The position numbers and the translations under genes are program-made. A DNA stretch of 64,000 nucleotides from Thinopyrum elongatum (lineage: Eukaryota > Streptophyta > Magnoliopsida > Poales > Poaceae), in the NCBI GenBank assembly GCA_011799875.1, contig CM022299.1, positions 31,399,996-31,463,995 of the forward strand, in the 5' to 3' direction. Below, one piece after another: positions 55,262-64,000 of the stretch; positions within the stretch are counted from its first letter, which is position 1, and the number at the start of each line of letters is the position of its first letter. The notes under the pieces are model-generated. The model did not search any database. It was given only the letters and a program-made list of their open reading frames with translations, and was not told the origin of the DNA.

Positions 55262-55912
55262 TTTTTTTACATGAAGGTTCTAGAATTGATATACAGATAT
55301 CCTTGATGACAGATTCTAATGAAATGAAGAGATAAGATATTTGGAAAGAGTATTGAATGGTAAAGATGCTATGCACTATATATTTTGATGGTTGCCACCT
55401 TATTTTAATCCAACATTATAGGGCTACTAGTGAAATAGAGTGATACATGGTACCATCATGAGAGTTTCATGTAAACTATTTACTTATGTGATGTTTGTTT
55501 TGCAACCCAGTTTTCTTACCCTCGTTTGTTTCGGTAAATCCCAGACTAGTATTGATGGATTCAAGTCCAATAATCTTTTAAATAATGGTTGTAATGGTTT
55601 TGTGATGAGCTTCTCAGTTCTAAATTAATGTGAACAAGCATGGAAAATATTATTCATATTTCATCATTTATATAAGAAATTGAATAAGAGCAAAAAATGA
55701 TTCATATATGATGAATATCGATACGAATGATCATAATGAAATAAAAATATATATATCCAAAATCTTTAGTCACTAATAAATTGAGTATCATACATGATTT
55801 AGCATAATTTAAGTTTGTAATAAACATATTTAGCCTTTTTTGTTGTTTATAACCCATGTGATGCACACCACTGGTCTCCCTTGCATCTTTGAAAAGATAA
55901 TTTTTTTGTAAA
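55262..55912 (+). repeat. Partial array unit (AT-rich part), cut by CACTA
   Basis: This matches 43430-44100 and 46380-47000, including the ATTTTGATGGTTGCCACC stretch and ATGGTACCATCA. It runs directly into the CACTA terminus at 55913; the remainder probably lies beyond the transposon, outside the window. Confidence 0.8.
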
Positions 55913-56145
55913 CACTAGTAGAAAAAGGCCCATTTGTCCCGGTTCCAGAGGCCCATTTGTCCCAGTTCTGGAACCGGGACTAAAGGGTCGGGACTAAAGC
56001 CCAATACCTTTAGTCCCGGTTCGCCTACGAACCGGGACAGATGGGGCTCCACGTGGCCGCTGCGGCGAGCCCAGGCAGGAGGGCCTTTAGTCCCGGTTGG
56101 TAACACCAACCGGGACCAAAGAGCATCCACACGTCAGCAGCTCAG
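55913..56145. repeat. CACTA terminal and subterminal repeats (3' side)
   Basis: After the CACTA terminus come paired motifs such as GTCCCGGTTCCAGAGG, TTTAGTCCCGGTTCG with its complement CGAACCGGGAC, and CCGGTTGG with CCAACCGG. Such subterminal arrays are transposase-binding sites in En/Spm elements. Confidence 0.9.
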
Positions 56146-56485
56146 CAGCTGGGGTTTTTGTTTTTTTTAAAGGGGGGGGGGTTTGGGGGTTTTTTAGGGT
56201 TAATTTAGGGGTTTCATATATTGTGTTAGCTAGCTAATAGAGAGAAGTGTCCTCTCTTATCTCCGTGCTTGGTCGACGCTACGTACTATACGTATAGAGA
56301 GGACTCGACACGCTAGCTAGTAAGCAAATGAAGGAAACCATTAAGTACACAAGATCGTCATGAACATATACAGAGAGAAGTGATCGACCTCCTCCTTCTC
56401 CGAGAGATTGGTCGAACAACAAGTTTTCGTATATCTATCCGACGCTACTAGCTACATATATACAATATAAGATCTCTTACAATCC

Positions 56486-59400
56486 CTAACATCTGATGTC
56501 AAGTTCCACATGGTATTCTCCGGCTGGATTGATGACATGGTCAAGAAAGAATCCCGCCAATTCCTCTTGAATTGCTTTTATGCGATCTTGTGGTAGGAGT
56601 CCCGCATCTGCCAAATCTAATTTGAAGAAGGGGGTCAATACATATATATGAATGAAACTCAACACAAATGATGGTAATAAAATAAAATTGTGAATATTAT
56701 TGCTTACGCACTTCATATTGTTTTTCAGAGTAGCCCCGCTTAGAGGTCGTCGCGTTGTAGATGTACTCGCAAACGTAGTATCCATAAAAATTATTCCCGC
56801 CTTCCTGCCACAACCACTTTACGAGAAATAGAGGTCAATCAAACTGATAATCAAGCATTATAAATGGTATTGATGAAACTAGCTAGAATCAATGGGAGAT
56901 GCGCGGAACTAGCTAGTAGTACTTACTTTCGGGTGTGTAAATCGCAGCTCCCCCGGCAGTCCCGGAACTTCTGCAGTGAACACTTTCCAAACCCTGCGAG
57001 ACAAAGAAAATAATTACTTGATATCAGAAAATGAACAAAGTTGCCGATATGGTGCGATAATGATCGATTGAACTTATTTCTGGAGTATTTCAGGCATGGC
57101 CGCATACTCTTTGGGATCTTTTCGTCTCGAGTCTAAGACGGTTACTAGTCCCTGCTCAAGCTTAATCTCTAGGAAAATAAAGTGGAAGCTGCGCACGCAT
57201 GCATAACTCATGAATTACATTACTATAACCTCGAGTAATAAGGGAAACCGAATATGCACAAGACAGTAACACTCACTTGAAGTTGTAAGGAAAGAGTATT
57301 TTATCTTTGTTTTGATTTCGAATCAACGATTGTAGCAAGATGGCCTCGGTTTCTTTGGCATTATATTTAACCGTCCATTCATCTATGAGATTTGTGTTAA
57401 TGAACCCAATATCATAGATTTGTGCATTTCTGCATTCGACGATCTTCAATCTGCATAATATAGTGAGGATAATTATATATACATGCAATGAAAGAGCTGA
57501 GCTATATATAGAGACTTAATTACAGAAGTAGTACTTACAGACAGTAGCAAGTGATGATTATTTTATCGAGGTCCTTTTGATTGAAAAACTGGAAGAACTC
57601 CTCAAATGGAACAGAGAACAGATCAATTCCAACGAGGTCGTGCTCCTCTTTAACTATCAGCGTCAAAATATCCTTCCCAGACTTGCAGGTGTCCATGTAC
57701 CACTGATGGAATCTTCGCATCATCGTTGTTAGAGGAGGAGGATCAGGTTTGACGAGAGGCTTCCCGTACCGGTATTTGTGTTCGTCCGCCTCCATTGTAT
57801 CAAAATGTGCATCGTTTGACGAGAGGCATCCCCGGCAGATTTGCGACGATATCGCTAGACACCTTGAGCGGGGGGCACGATTGGTTCGCCTGTTCGCCGA
57901 GCTAGGGATTTTTTTCCCTACTTCTTCGTTCTTGTAACCTTTTGTCAATTGAAGTAGTTCCCGACCGGCGCGCTCCTTGCACTACCTTTTTAAGAGCGCG
58001 GACATGGTTGTCATCTGGCAGAGGCGGTGGTGGTCGCTTCAGGGCATCCAAAGTGCACTTCAATTTCACCGGATCTATCTTCTCCTCCGGAGGCGGATTT
58101 TTCTTTGCAAAAAAGTCCTTCACTTCGGCTTTACAGATCTGCGTGTTTTCCTCCTCGGTCATCTCATATGGTAACTTCTCTAGAGGCGTGAGAGTCGGAC
58201 CGAATCTGTATTGCCTCCCGCCTCTGGCTGTACTGCTAGACGCCGGAGCAGCCGGAGCGGCTGCGGCTGTCTTCCTTTGTTGCTTACGAGGCAGAGAAGG
58301 AGGCGGAGTGCTACGACGCGCCGGAGCAGCCGGAGCGGCGGCGCGTGTCTTCCGCTGTTGCTGATGAGGCGGAGGAGGAGGCAGGCTGCTCGGACGCGCC
58401 GGCACAGGCGGAGTGCCGCCACGCGCCGGAGCAGCCGGAGAAGGAGGCGGAGTGCCCTGATCACTCGCCGAAGGAGGAGGCGGAGTGCCCTGACTCGCCG
58501 GAGGAGGAGGCGGAGGAGGAGGAGGCGGAGGCGTCCAGTTCGGAAGGTTGATGAGCTCCTTCCGCCATAGACATGGAGTCTTCAGAGCAAGACCCAGCTG
58601 AGTCTCCCCTTCACCGGTAGGGTGGTCAAGCTCGAGCTCCTCAAATCCCTCCGTTATTTAATCGAACATCACAACAGCATAGCCTTCTGGAATCGGAAGG
58701 CAGTGAAAAGTTGCGCCGGGTTGAGAAGGTGCAACAGAGCCGACAGCCGCCTTGACTTTGAGGTGCTGCCATTGCGTCATAAGGTGGCAATCTTGAGCCT
58801 CCGTGATAGCATCCACGGGGTAGCTAGGAGCCGTGAAGTCAGGCTGCTGAACGAGCTCGGTGGAAGCCAGGCTGCTTCTCCGCTGAGATGGCGGGGTAGC
58901 TCCGGCAGCTCGCTGGCTCTCAACTTGTTCCTCTAGCTTTTGTACCCTTGCATTCAGCTTCTGCAGTTCGCTCTGCTCCAGTTTCCTCTTCCTCTCCTGG
59001 GTTTTGTAACCGCCTGCGCCGGGAAACGCAACCTTCCACGCAACGGAGCCTGGCGTGCCACGTGTTCATCCATGGTGCTCAGGATTCCCGAGGGCCTGTG
59101 TGAGCTCGTCGTTCTCTCTGTCGGGAACGAACATCCCTTGCTGCGCTGCGGCGATATATTTCTGAAGCTTCTTGACGGGTATTTCAATTTGCTCCTTCGT
59201 CCAACGGCACTTCCCTGTTTCAGGGTCCAAGGTTCCCCCAACCCCGAAGAACCAAGTCCTTGAACGGTCTGGCCAGTTCAATGTCTCTGGTTCGACCCCT
59301 TTATCAAGCAGGTCCTTCTAAGCCTTGTCCCACAACGGCCGGGCTTTGAGGTAGCCACCTGACCCCGTGCGATGGTGATGCTCCTTCTTTGTAGCATTTT

Positions 59401-60268
59401 TCTTGTTTGTCACTGACATCTTCTTACTCTTCTCCGATGTCTTGTGGGCCACAAATGCGGGCCAGTGATCTCTTATCTTCTCAAATCGGCCTGTGAATTC
59501 TGGAGTCTTCCCTTTGTCGACAAACATTGATTTCAACTCATTCTTTCACCTCCTGAATAGATCTGCCATCTTCTTAAGAGCATGAGCCTTGACCAATGGC
59601 TCTATAACTGGCTTATCCAGATCCTCCTCTGGTGGTAGGGTGAAATTTGCCTTCAGCGCGGTCCAAAGATCATCTTTCTGTCTATCGTTGACAAAAGACA
59701 CTTGAGGGTCTTCGCTCTTAGGCTTATTCCATTGGTGGATGCTAATCGGGATCATGTCCCTAACAAGAACCCCGCACTAAGCAGAAAATGCTTCCTTGGT
59801 CCGGCTGGGTTCAATCGGTTGGCCATCGCCCTTGATTGCTGTGATCGTGAACCTTTCATCCTGGCGCAACCTTTTCTTCGGGCCTCGTCTCGTTACCGAA
59901 GTTTGGCTCGATCCGGAGGGCTAGAAAAGAAGAAAGAAGAGAGTTAATATGTGTACATACCAAAACAATTAATGCATCAATTAGCTAGTCAGCACAGGCT
60001 TAATTAATATATATACCTCGCCGGACTTTGCAACATGTCCTTCCTCCGTTCGTTCACCGGAGCAGTCATCACGGTCTCCTTCTTCCACTGGCATTCCGTC
60101 ACCGGAGCCATCATAATCATGTCCTTCCACCTCCATTGTTCGATCACCGAAGCCTGCTTCACCCTCTCCTTCCACACCATCGGTGTCGTTGAGAAACGAC
60201 AAGACATCACCTCCGCCGAGGATTATGTCCCCCAACAACTGTTCTGCTTCGATGTCTCGGTGCTCCAT
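56486..60268 (-). pseudogene. CACTA transposon gene (En/Spm-associated, C48-like), multi-exon
   Basis: Exon 1 (60268-60017) starts MEHRDIEAEQLLGDIILGGG and ends at a GT donor after GGCGAG. Exon 2 begins about 59920 after TTTTCTAG. It carries MIPISIHQW and HWPAFVAHK segments, WFFGVGGTLDPETGKCRW (Ptta/En/Spm-type region), a Pro-rich run (58570-58250) and the block down to 57540. Later exons carry IVECRNAQIYDIGFINTN (57430), FPYNF then FHFIFLEIKLEQ and VLDSRRKDP (57190-57090), VPGLP (56960), GYYVCEYIY (56770) and LAGFFLDHVI, ending at TAG 56486. The tail is C48-peptidase-like; the Cys expected in the NLCGYY motif is Tyr here. Internal stops near 59778, 59545, 59319 and 59066 disable the gene. 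It is probably the accessory protein, not the DDE transposase. Confidence 0.85.
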
Positions 60269-60346
60269 AGTTTCTGCAAATATTACAACATGGCAATGAA
60301 TATACAAACATGACAGATGGATATATTAGTGCAAACGTAGACCTAG

Positions 60347-60655
60347 CTAGCTCGACGCTTCTACGGTTTGGGGTGGCCTCGACAACGCTTCTAGGGTTTG
60401 GGGTGGCCTAGGCAACGCTTCTAGGGTTTGGGGTGGCCTCGACAATGCTTCTAGGGTTTGGGTCGGACCGCCTCTCTCATGAATGTCCGACGTCCGGACC
60501 GACAAGGGATTTAACAAAATGACGCCATTCTGGATGTGCAGAAAATGGTCCATATTTTTCCTAATCTCATCTACCCTTCTATATGTCACGTTATCTAGTG
60601 TCACAGAATTCAAGAAAACCTTGACTTCATCATTAGCCGGAAATGACAGGCGCAT
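60347..60655 (-). pseudogene. SNF2-derived ORF with repeat tail
   Basis: A 102-codon open frame joins the captured SNF2 segment (left arm) to the TLEALSRPPQ repeats and ends in VEASS near 60347. It starts inside the helicase domain, so it is a captured host-gene fragment and not a gene in its own right. Its end lies about 80 bp before exon 1 of the CACTA gene on the same strand, so it may be transcribed in the leader of that gene. Confidence 0.6.
60352..60462 (-). repeat. Four 30-bp tandem repeats encoding TLEALSRPPQ
   Basis: Units with GCTTCTAGGGTTTGGGGTGG recur every 30 bp (60356, 60386, 60416, 60446). On the minus strand they stay in frame with the SNF2-derived ORF and give repeated TLEALSRPPQ. 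Confidence 0.85.
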
Positions 60656-60998
60656 AATGGTACGAAGCTCTTCAAAGTTGTTTTGGAACGGAGTTCCCGA
60701 TAGAATAATTCGCTTTTTGGTACAAAGTTCAGCAAGAGCCTTCCGAATATCGCTATTTGAAAGGCCTTTGCTGAAATTCGTACCAAAAGGCGAATTATTC
60801 TATTAGGAACTCCGTTCCAAAACAACTTTGAAGAGCTTCGTAGCATCATATGCCTGTTACTTCTGGCAAATGATGAAGCCATGGATTTCTTCAATACTTT
60901 GACAGACAACATGACATATAGAAGAATATATATATATAGATGAGATCAGAAAAAAATTGGATCAACTTGTGCACATCCATAATGGGGGCATTCTTGAT
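60508..60998. repeat. Inverted repeat of a CLSY-like SNF2 helicase fragment
   Basis: The left arm (about 60508-60748, coding sense minus) and right arm (about 60757-60998, coding sense plus) are reverse complements with scattered differences. A 37-bp perfect stem lies at 60661-60697 / 60806-60842. The right arm encodes KRRIILLGTPFQNNFEELRS, and the left arm the matching SNF2 motif III followed by LDNVTYRRVDEIRKNM and HFLHIQNGVILLNPL. The SGTPFQNN-type motif and following segment resemble CLASSY-type remodellers more than RAD54 or SWI2 types; this is by memory of family motifs. Neither arm encodes a complete helicase domain. A transcript would fold into a long hairpin. The arms have diverged, so they may be old or derive from two paralogs. 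Confidence 0.75.
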
Positions 60999-61002
60999 AA
61001 AT

Positions 61003-61885
61003 CTGGACCCTCGACCCCTGGACGACCCTCGACCCTCGACCCCTCGGCGACCCTCGACCCTCTACCCTAGTTCACGACCCTCGACCGCTCGGCGATTCAC
61101 GACCCTCTACCCTAGTTCCCGACCCTCGACCCCTCGGCATTCCTTGACCCTCGACCCCTCGGCGTTCCTCGATCATCTACCCTAGTTCCCGACCCTCGAC
61201 CCCGTGCGTTCCCGACCCTCGACCCCTCGGCTTTCCTTGACCCTCTACCCTATTTCACGATTCTCGCAACCCCGGCGTTCCTCGACCCTCGACCCCTCGA
61301 CGACCCCTCGACCCTCGAACCTTCGGTGACCCTCGACCCCTCGACCCTCTACCCTAGTTCACACCCTCGACCGCTCGGCGATCCAACCCCTCTACCCTAG
61401 TTCCCGACCCTCGACCCCTTGGCGTTCCTCGACCCTCTACCCCTCGGCGTTCCTCGACCTCTACACCTGTTCCCGACCCTCGACCCCTCGGCGTTCCTCG
61501 ACCCTCGACCCCCCTTTCCTCAACCTCTACCCTAGTTCACGACTCTCGACCCCTCGGCGTTCCTCGACCCTCGCCCCCTCGACGACCTCGACCCTTGAAC
61601 TTCGGTGACCCTTGACCCCTCGGTGACCCCTCGACCCTCTACCCTCTACCCTAGTTCACACCCTCGACCCGCTCGGCGATCCACGACCCTCTACCCTAGT
61701 TCCCGACCCCGACCCCTCGGTGTTCCTCGACCCTCTACCCAATTCCCGACCCTCGACCCTCGGTCTTCGCCCCTCGACCCCTCGGCCTTCCTCGACCCTC
61801 GACCCCACAGCGTTCCTCGACCCTCGCTGTTCTCGACCCTATACCCTAGTTCCCGACCCTCGACCGCTCGGCGATCCCCGACACC
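61003..61885 (+). repeat. Minisatellite of CGACCCTCGACCCCTCGGC-like units
   Basis: Nearly 900 bp consist of irregular alternation of CCCTCGACCCCTCGGCG, TTCCTCGACCC and CTCTACCCTAGTTCCCGAC. Unit length varies (about 11-35 bp). ORFs within it are low-complexity artefacts. Confidence 0.9.
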
Positions 61886-61904
61886 CTCGTTCCCGATAAA
61901 AATT

Positions 61905-62170
61905 AAGAAGAGGAAGAAGAAGAGAAACAAAGAGGAAGAAGAAGAAAAAAAGGAGAAGAAAGGAATAGGAGAAAGAAGAAAAATAAATTAATAAATTAAT
62001 CTATTTTTTTCTTCCTCTTCTTCTTCCTCTTCTTATTTTTTCTCCTCTTCTTCCTCTCCTCTTCTTCTCCTCCTTTCTCTTCTTATTTTTTTTCTCCTCT
62101 TCTTCTCTCTTTTTCTCCCTTTTTCCTCTCCCTTCTTTTTCTTTTCTTCCTCTTCCTTCTTCCTCTTTTC
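61905..62170. repeat. Purine tract followed by pyrimidine tract (fold-back)
   Basis: 61913-61985 is almost pure A/G (GAAGAGGAAGAAG repeats) and 62002-62165 almost pure C/T (CTTCTTCCTCTTCTT), separated by an AT-rich spacer. They can pair as a long imperfect hairpin or form triplex DNA. Confidence 0.85.
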
Positions 62171-62190
62171 CATACATATAAAAGTAAAAA

Positions 62191-62218
62191 ATACATACAT
62201 ACATACATACATACATAT
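62191..62218 (+). repeat. Microsatellite (ACAT)n
   Basis: Six tandem ACAT units lie in an AT-rich stretch. Confidence 0.9.
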
Positions 62219-62271
62219 AAAAAGAAGCATATATATATATAACAAAAAAACATATATAAAAAAAATAGCAA

Positions 62272-62578
62272 CGCGGCGCGGCGGCGGTGCTCACAGGGAG
62301 TCGGGGCGGCAGGGGGCGGGCCGGCGGCGTCGGGGCGGCGTCGGGCCGGGGGCGCAATGTCGGCGTCGGGCGGGCAGGGCGGGCGGGGCGGCGCGGACCG
62401 GGCAGTGACGGCGCGGGCGCGGCGGGAACGGCGTCGGGGCAGGGCGGCGTGCGGCGACGACGTCGGGGCAGGGGCGCGCGCGGCGACGAGGCGGCGCGGA
62501 CCGGGGCGGGACGGTGCGGGCGGCGCGGCGACGGCGTCGGGGCAGAGGGCAGCCTGGCGGCGTCGTCGGGCCGTGGAA
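62272..62578 (-). other. GC-rich leader-like block of the CACTA element
   Basis: This block of GGCGGCGTCGGGGCGG-type sequence lies downstream (minus strand) of a TATATAAAG-like box at 62613-62622. It probably forms the first transcribed part of the element's transcript. The overlapping ORFs are compositional artefacts. Confidence 0.5.
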
Positions 62579-62612
62579 TGAAGAACTAAAACGAATTTTT
62601 CACAAGTGCTGG

Positions 62613-62622
62613 CTTTATATAG
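62613..62622 (-). promoter_or_regulatory. Candidate TATA box of the CACTA transcript
   Basis: On the minus strand the sequence reads CTATATAAAG, next to the subterminal repeats and upstream of the GC-rich block. A transcript from here would run through the fold-back and the 60268-56486 gene. Confidence 0.45.
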
Positions 62623-62632
62623 ACGAGGCATT

Positions 62633-62867
62633 GGTCCCGGTTCGTGGCACCAACCGGGACCAATGCCCTCCTTTAGTCCCGGTTGGGTCCGCACAACCGG
62701 GACCAAAGGTCTCTTTTCCCTGCTGAAAAGAGACCTTTGCTCCTGGTTGGTGGCACCAACCGGGACTAAAGGGGGGCATTGGTCCCGGTTGGTGCCACCA
62801 ACCGGGACCAAAGCTTCGACCAAAGCCCAGCTTTAGTCCCGGTTTGGTGGCACCAACCGGGACCAAA
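62633..62867. repeat. Five CACTA subterminal inverted repeats
   Basis: Hairpin units GGTCCCGGTT...ACCGGGACC occur at 62633-62662, 62672-62708, 62740-62766, 62781-62809 and 62831-62867. A separate hairpin (AAAGGTCTCTTTT with AAAAGAGACCTTT) lies at 62705-62738. Confidence 0.9.
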
Positions 62868-63644
62868 GGCCTTGTGCTGCCCGCAACCAAAAGTTTAGTC
62901 CCACCTCGCTAGTTGAGGGGGGCTCGGAGTGGTTTATAAGCCCCACTGCGCCTGCCCTCTCGAGCTCCTCTCAAATGCAGGCTTACGGGCCTAACCAGAC
63001 ATTCGGCTGCCTGTGGGCCTACTGGGCCTTCTGCGGGCCTGAATCCTAGCCCGTGGTTGGGTTTCTAGTTGTATTCAGGCCGTGGTGCCCCAGTAGGTGG
63101 CATTTTTTCTATTTTTTTCCAGTTTTTCTGTTTTGTTTTTTGTTTTATTTATTTTCTTTTGTTTTTTGCTTTATTTTTTAATTCTTTTTGCATTTAGGTA
63201 ATAAATATTATAAACTTTCTGTTAGTGCCATTAGTTTTCCAATTCGAATAGTTTAAATTTGAATTCTTTGAAATTTGTGTGAATCACTAGTTTGTGATTA
63301 ACTTTACTATAAAAATAGATTTTTGAGTGATTCTTTTTTCTGCTATTTAATATTATTGTGTTTTATCATTATATTCAAAAACAGTTTTTGTTATTTTAGT
63401 TTCTAACAAAAAAATCTTTATGATAATTCTAACAAAAAAAATCTTTATGAAAAATCTTTTTGTTTTAATGTTTTGAACAGAAAATACTTTGCTAATTTTA
63501 GTTGCATAAATTTTAGTTGATTCCTTTTGCTATTAGAGTTTCATTAAAGTTTTCTAGTTCATTCTTTTTTCTATTAGAGTTTCATTAAAGTTTTCTACTT
63601 CATTCTTTTAGTTTATTATTTTTTGCTATTAGAGTTTCATAAAA
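62868..63644. other. CACTA interior, non-coding
   Basis: GC-rich then strongly T-rich sequence typical of the region inside CACTA ends. Several ATTAGAGTTTCATTAAAG repeats lie at 63530-63640. No gene was seen. Confidence 0.6.
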
Positions 63645-64000
63645 GTTGAGAGGGTTACGGCAAAAACTGGATGCACTTCGTGTACAAAATGGACAATCTC
63701 TTTCGAAGTATCAGGGTTTTGGACGAAAACTCATCTGTTACAAAGGGATTTCATTTTTTTGAACTTATTTGAACTCCAGACTTTTTGTGTGTTCAAAATA
63801 AACCATTCAAAGCCACATCATCAATTTTCAACCCTTTCTGACTTCATCTGTTATTTTTCATGCATTTACTGATTTTTGTTAAGCTAAATGACCCTGAAAT
63901 TGAAAAGCACTTCAAATGAACTCTGAAGAGGATGAAAATTGGCATGATATCATCATTTCACCCACATAGCATGTGCTAAAAAGTTGAGAGGGTTACGGCA
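63645..64000 (+). repeat. 338-bp tandem repeat, cut by window edge
   Basis: GTTGAGAGGGTTACGGCA begins at 63645 and again at 63983, giving a 338-bp period. More units are expected right of the window. Confidence 0.8.

Larger units (their letters stand above)
55913..64000 (-). mobile_element. CACTA (En/Spm) transposon, right end outside window
   Basis: The terminus CACTAGTAGAAAAAGGCCC (55913) is the typical CACTA end. AAA precedes it as a possible 3-bp target duplication. Subterminal repeats (TTTAGTCCCGGTT, ACCAACCGGGAC) follow at once and recur at 62633-62867. The interior holds one minus-strand transposon gene, an SNF2-derived fold-back, satellites and a GC-rich leader. No second terminus is seen before 64000, so the element exceeds 8.1 kb. 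A separate TNPD/DDE transposase was not found and may lie beyond the edge. Confidence 0.92.

Noticed and set aside
58211..58570. Arg-rich and Glu-rich plus-strand ORFs
   Set aside because: Antisense to the Pro-rich exon of the CACTA gene.
61003..61885. Possible telomere-like or CRISPR-like array
   Set aside because: Unit length is irregular, there is no repeat-spacer pattern, and CTACCCTAG is not the plant telomere repeat.

Overview
This window is nuclear DNA of a large-genome grass, almost certainly a Triticeae species (wheat, Aegilops, barley or rye group). The evidence is the kind of nested transposable elements: a Triticeae-type LINE, Tekay-like chromovirus LTRs of about 4 kb, PIF/Harbinger elements, Stowaway and Tourist MITEs, and a CACTA element whose subterminal repeats are built on 'GGTCCCGGTTGGTGCCACC'. 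I support only one host protein gene, at 30943-31518. I saw no rRNA, tRNA or CRISPR feature. All comparisons were made by eye; no alignment or database search was run.

Region 1 (1-26408) is one old LINE broken up by LTR retrotransposons of related subfamilies. A partial LTR occupies 1-1678. A complete inverted solo LTR (4222-8311, TSD CCATG) splits LINE ORF1. A complete but decayed Gypsy element with both LTRs (11839-24957, TSD ACCAG) splits the LINE reverse transcriptase. The LINE reading frame continues across both target-site duplications. LINE ORF1, LINE ORF2 and Gypsy gag-pol are all pseudogenes.

Region 2 (26409-55912) is an old tandem array of a non-coding unit of about 5-6 kb. It is present as copies A (26.4-29.5 kb), B (38.56-44.77 kb), C (44.77-49.75 kb) and D (49.75-52.4 kb), with partial copies at 36.5-38.56 kb and 55.26-55.91 kb. 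Because paralogous empty sites are present, each later insertion can be seen clearly: two longer 5'-truncated LINEs, two ~60-bp LINE tails, at least six very small oligo(A) or oligo(T) insertions with long target duplications, and several MITEs. Between copy A and the next partial copy lies the single host gene, an acidic putative nuclear protein of 191 aa. It sits between two ~1.09-kb PIF/Harbinger elements. Part of its proximal promoter recurs twice in copy D without the gene.

Region 3 (55913-64000) is the 3' end and interior of a large CACTA transposon whose other end lies outside the window. It carries a multi-exon, stop-riddled minus-strand gene with En/Spm-type and C48-peptidase-like parts. 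It also carries a ~490-bp head-to-head inverted repeat of an SNF2 helicase fragment most like the CLASSY (CLSY) chromatin remodellers, then a minisatellite, a purine/pyrimidine fold-back, subterminal hairpins and a 338-bp tandem repeat. The CLSY-like fold-back is the most interesting feature: CLSY proteins act in RNA-directed DNA methylation, and a transcribed hairpin of this kind could yield small RNAs against the host silencing machinery.
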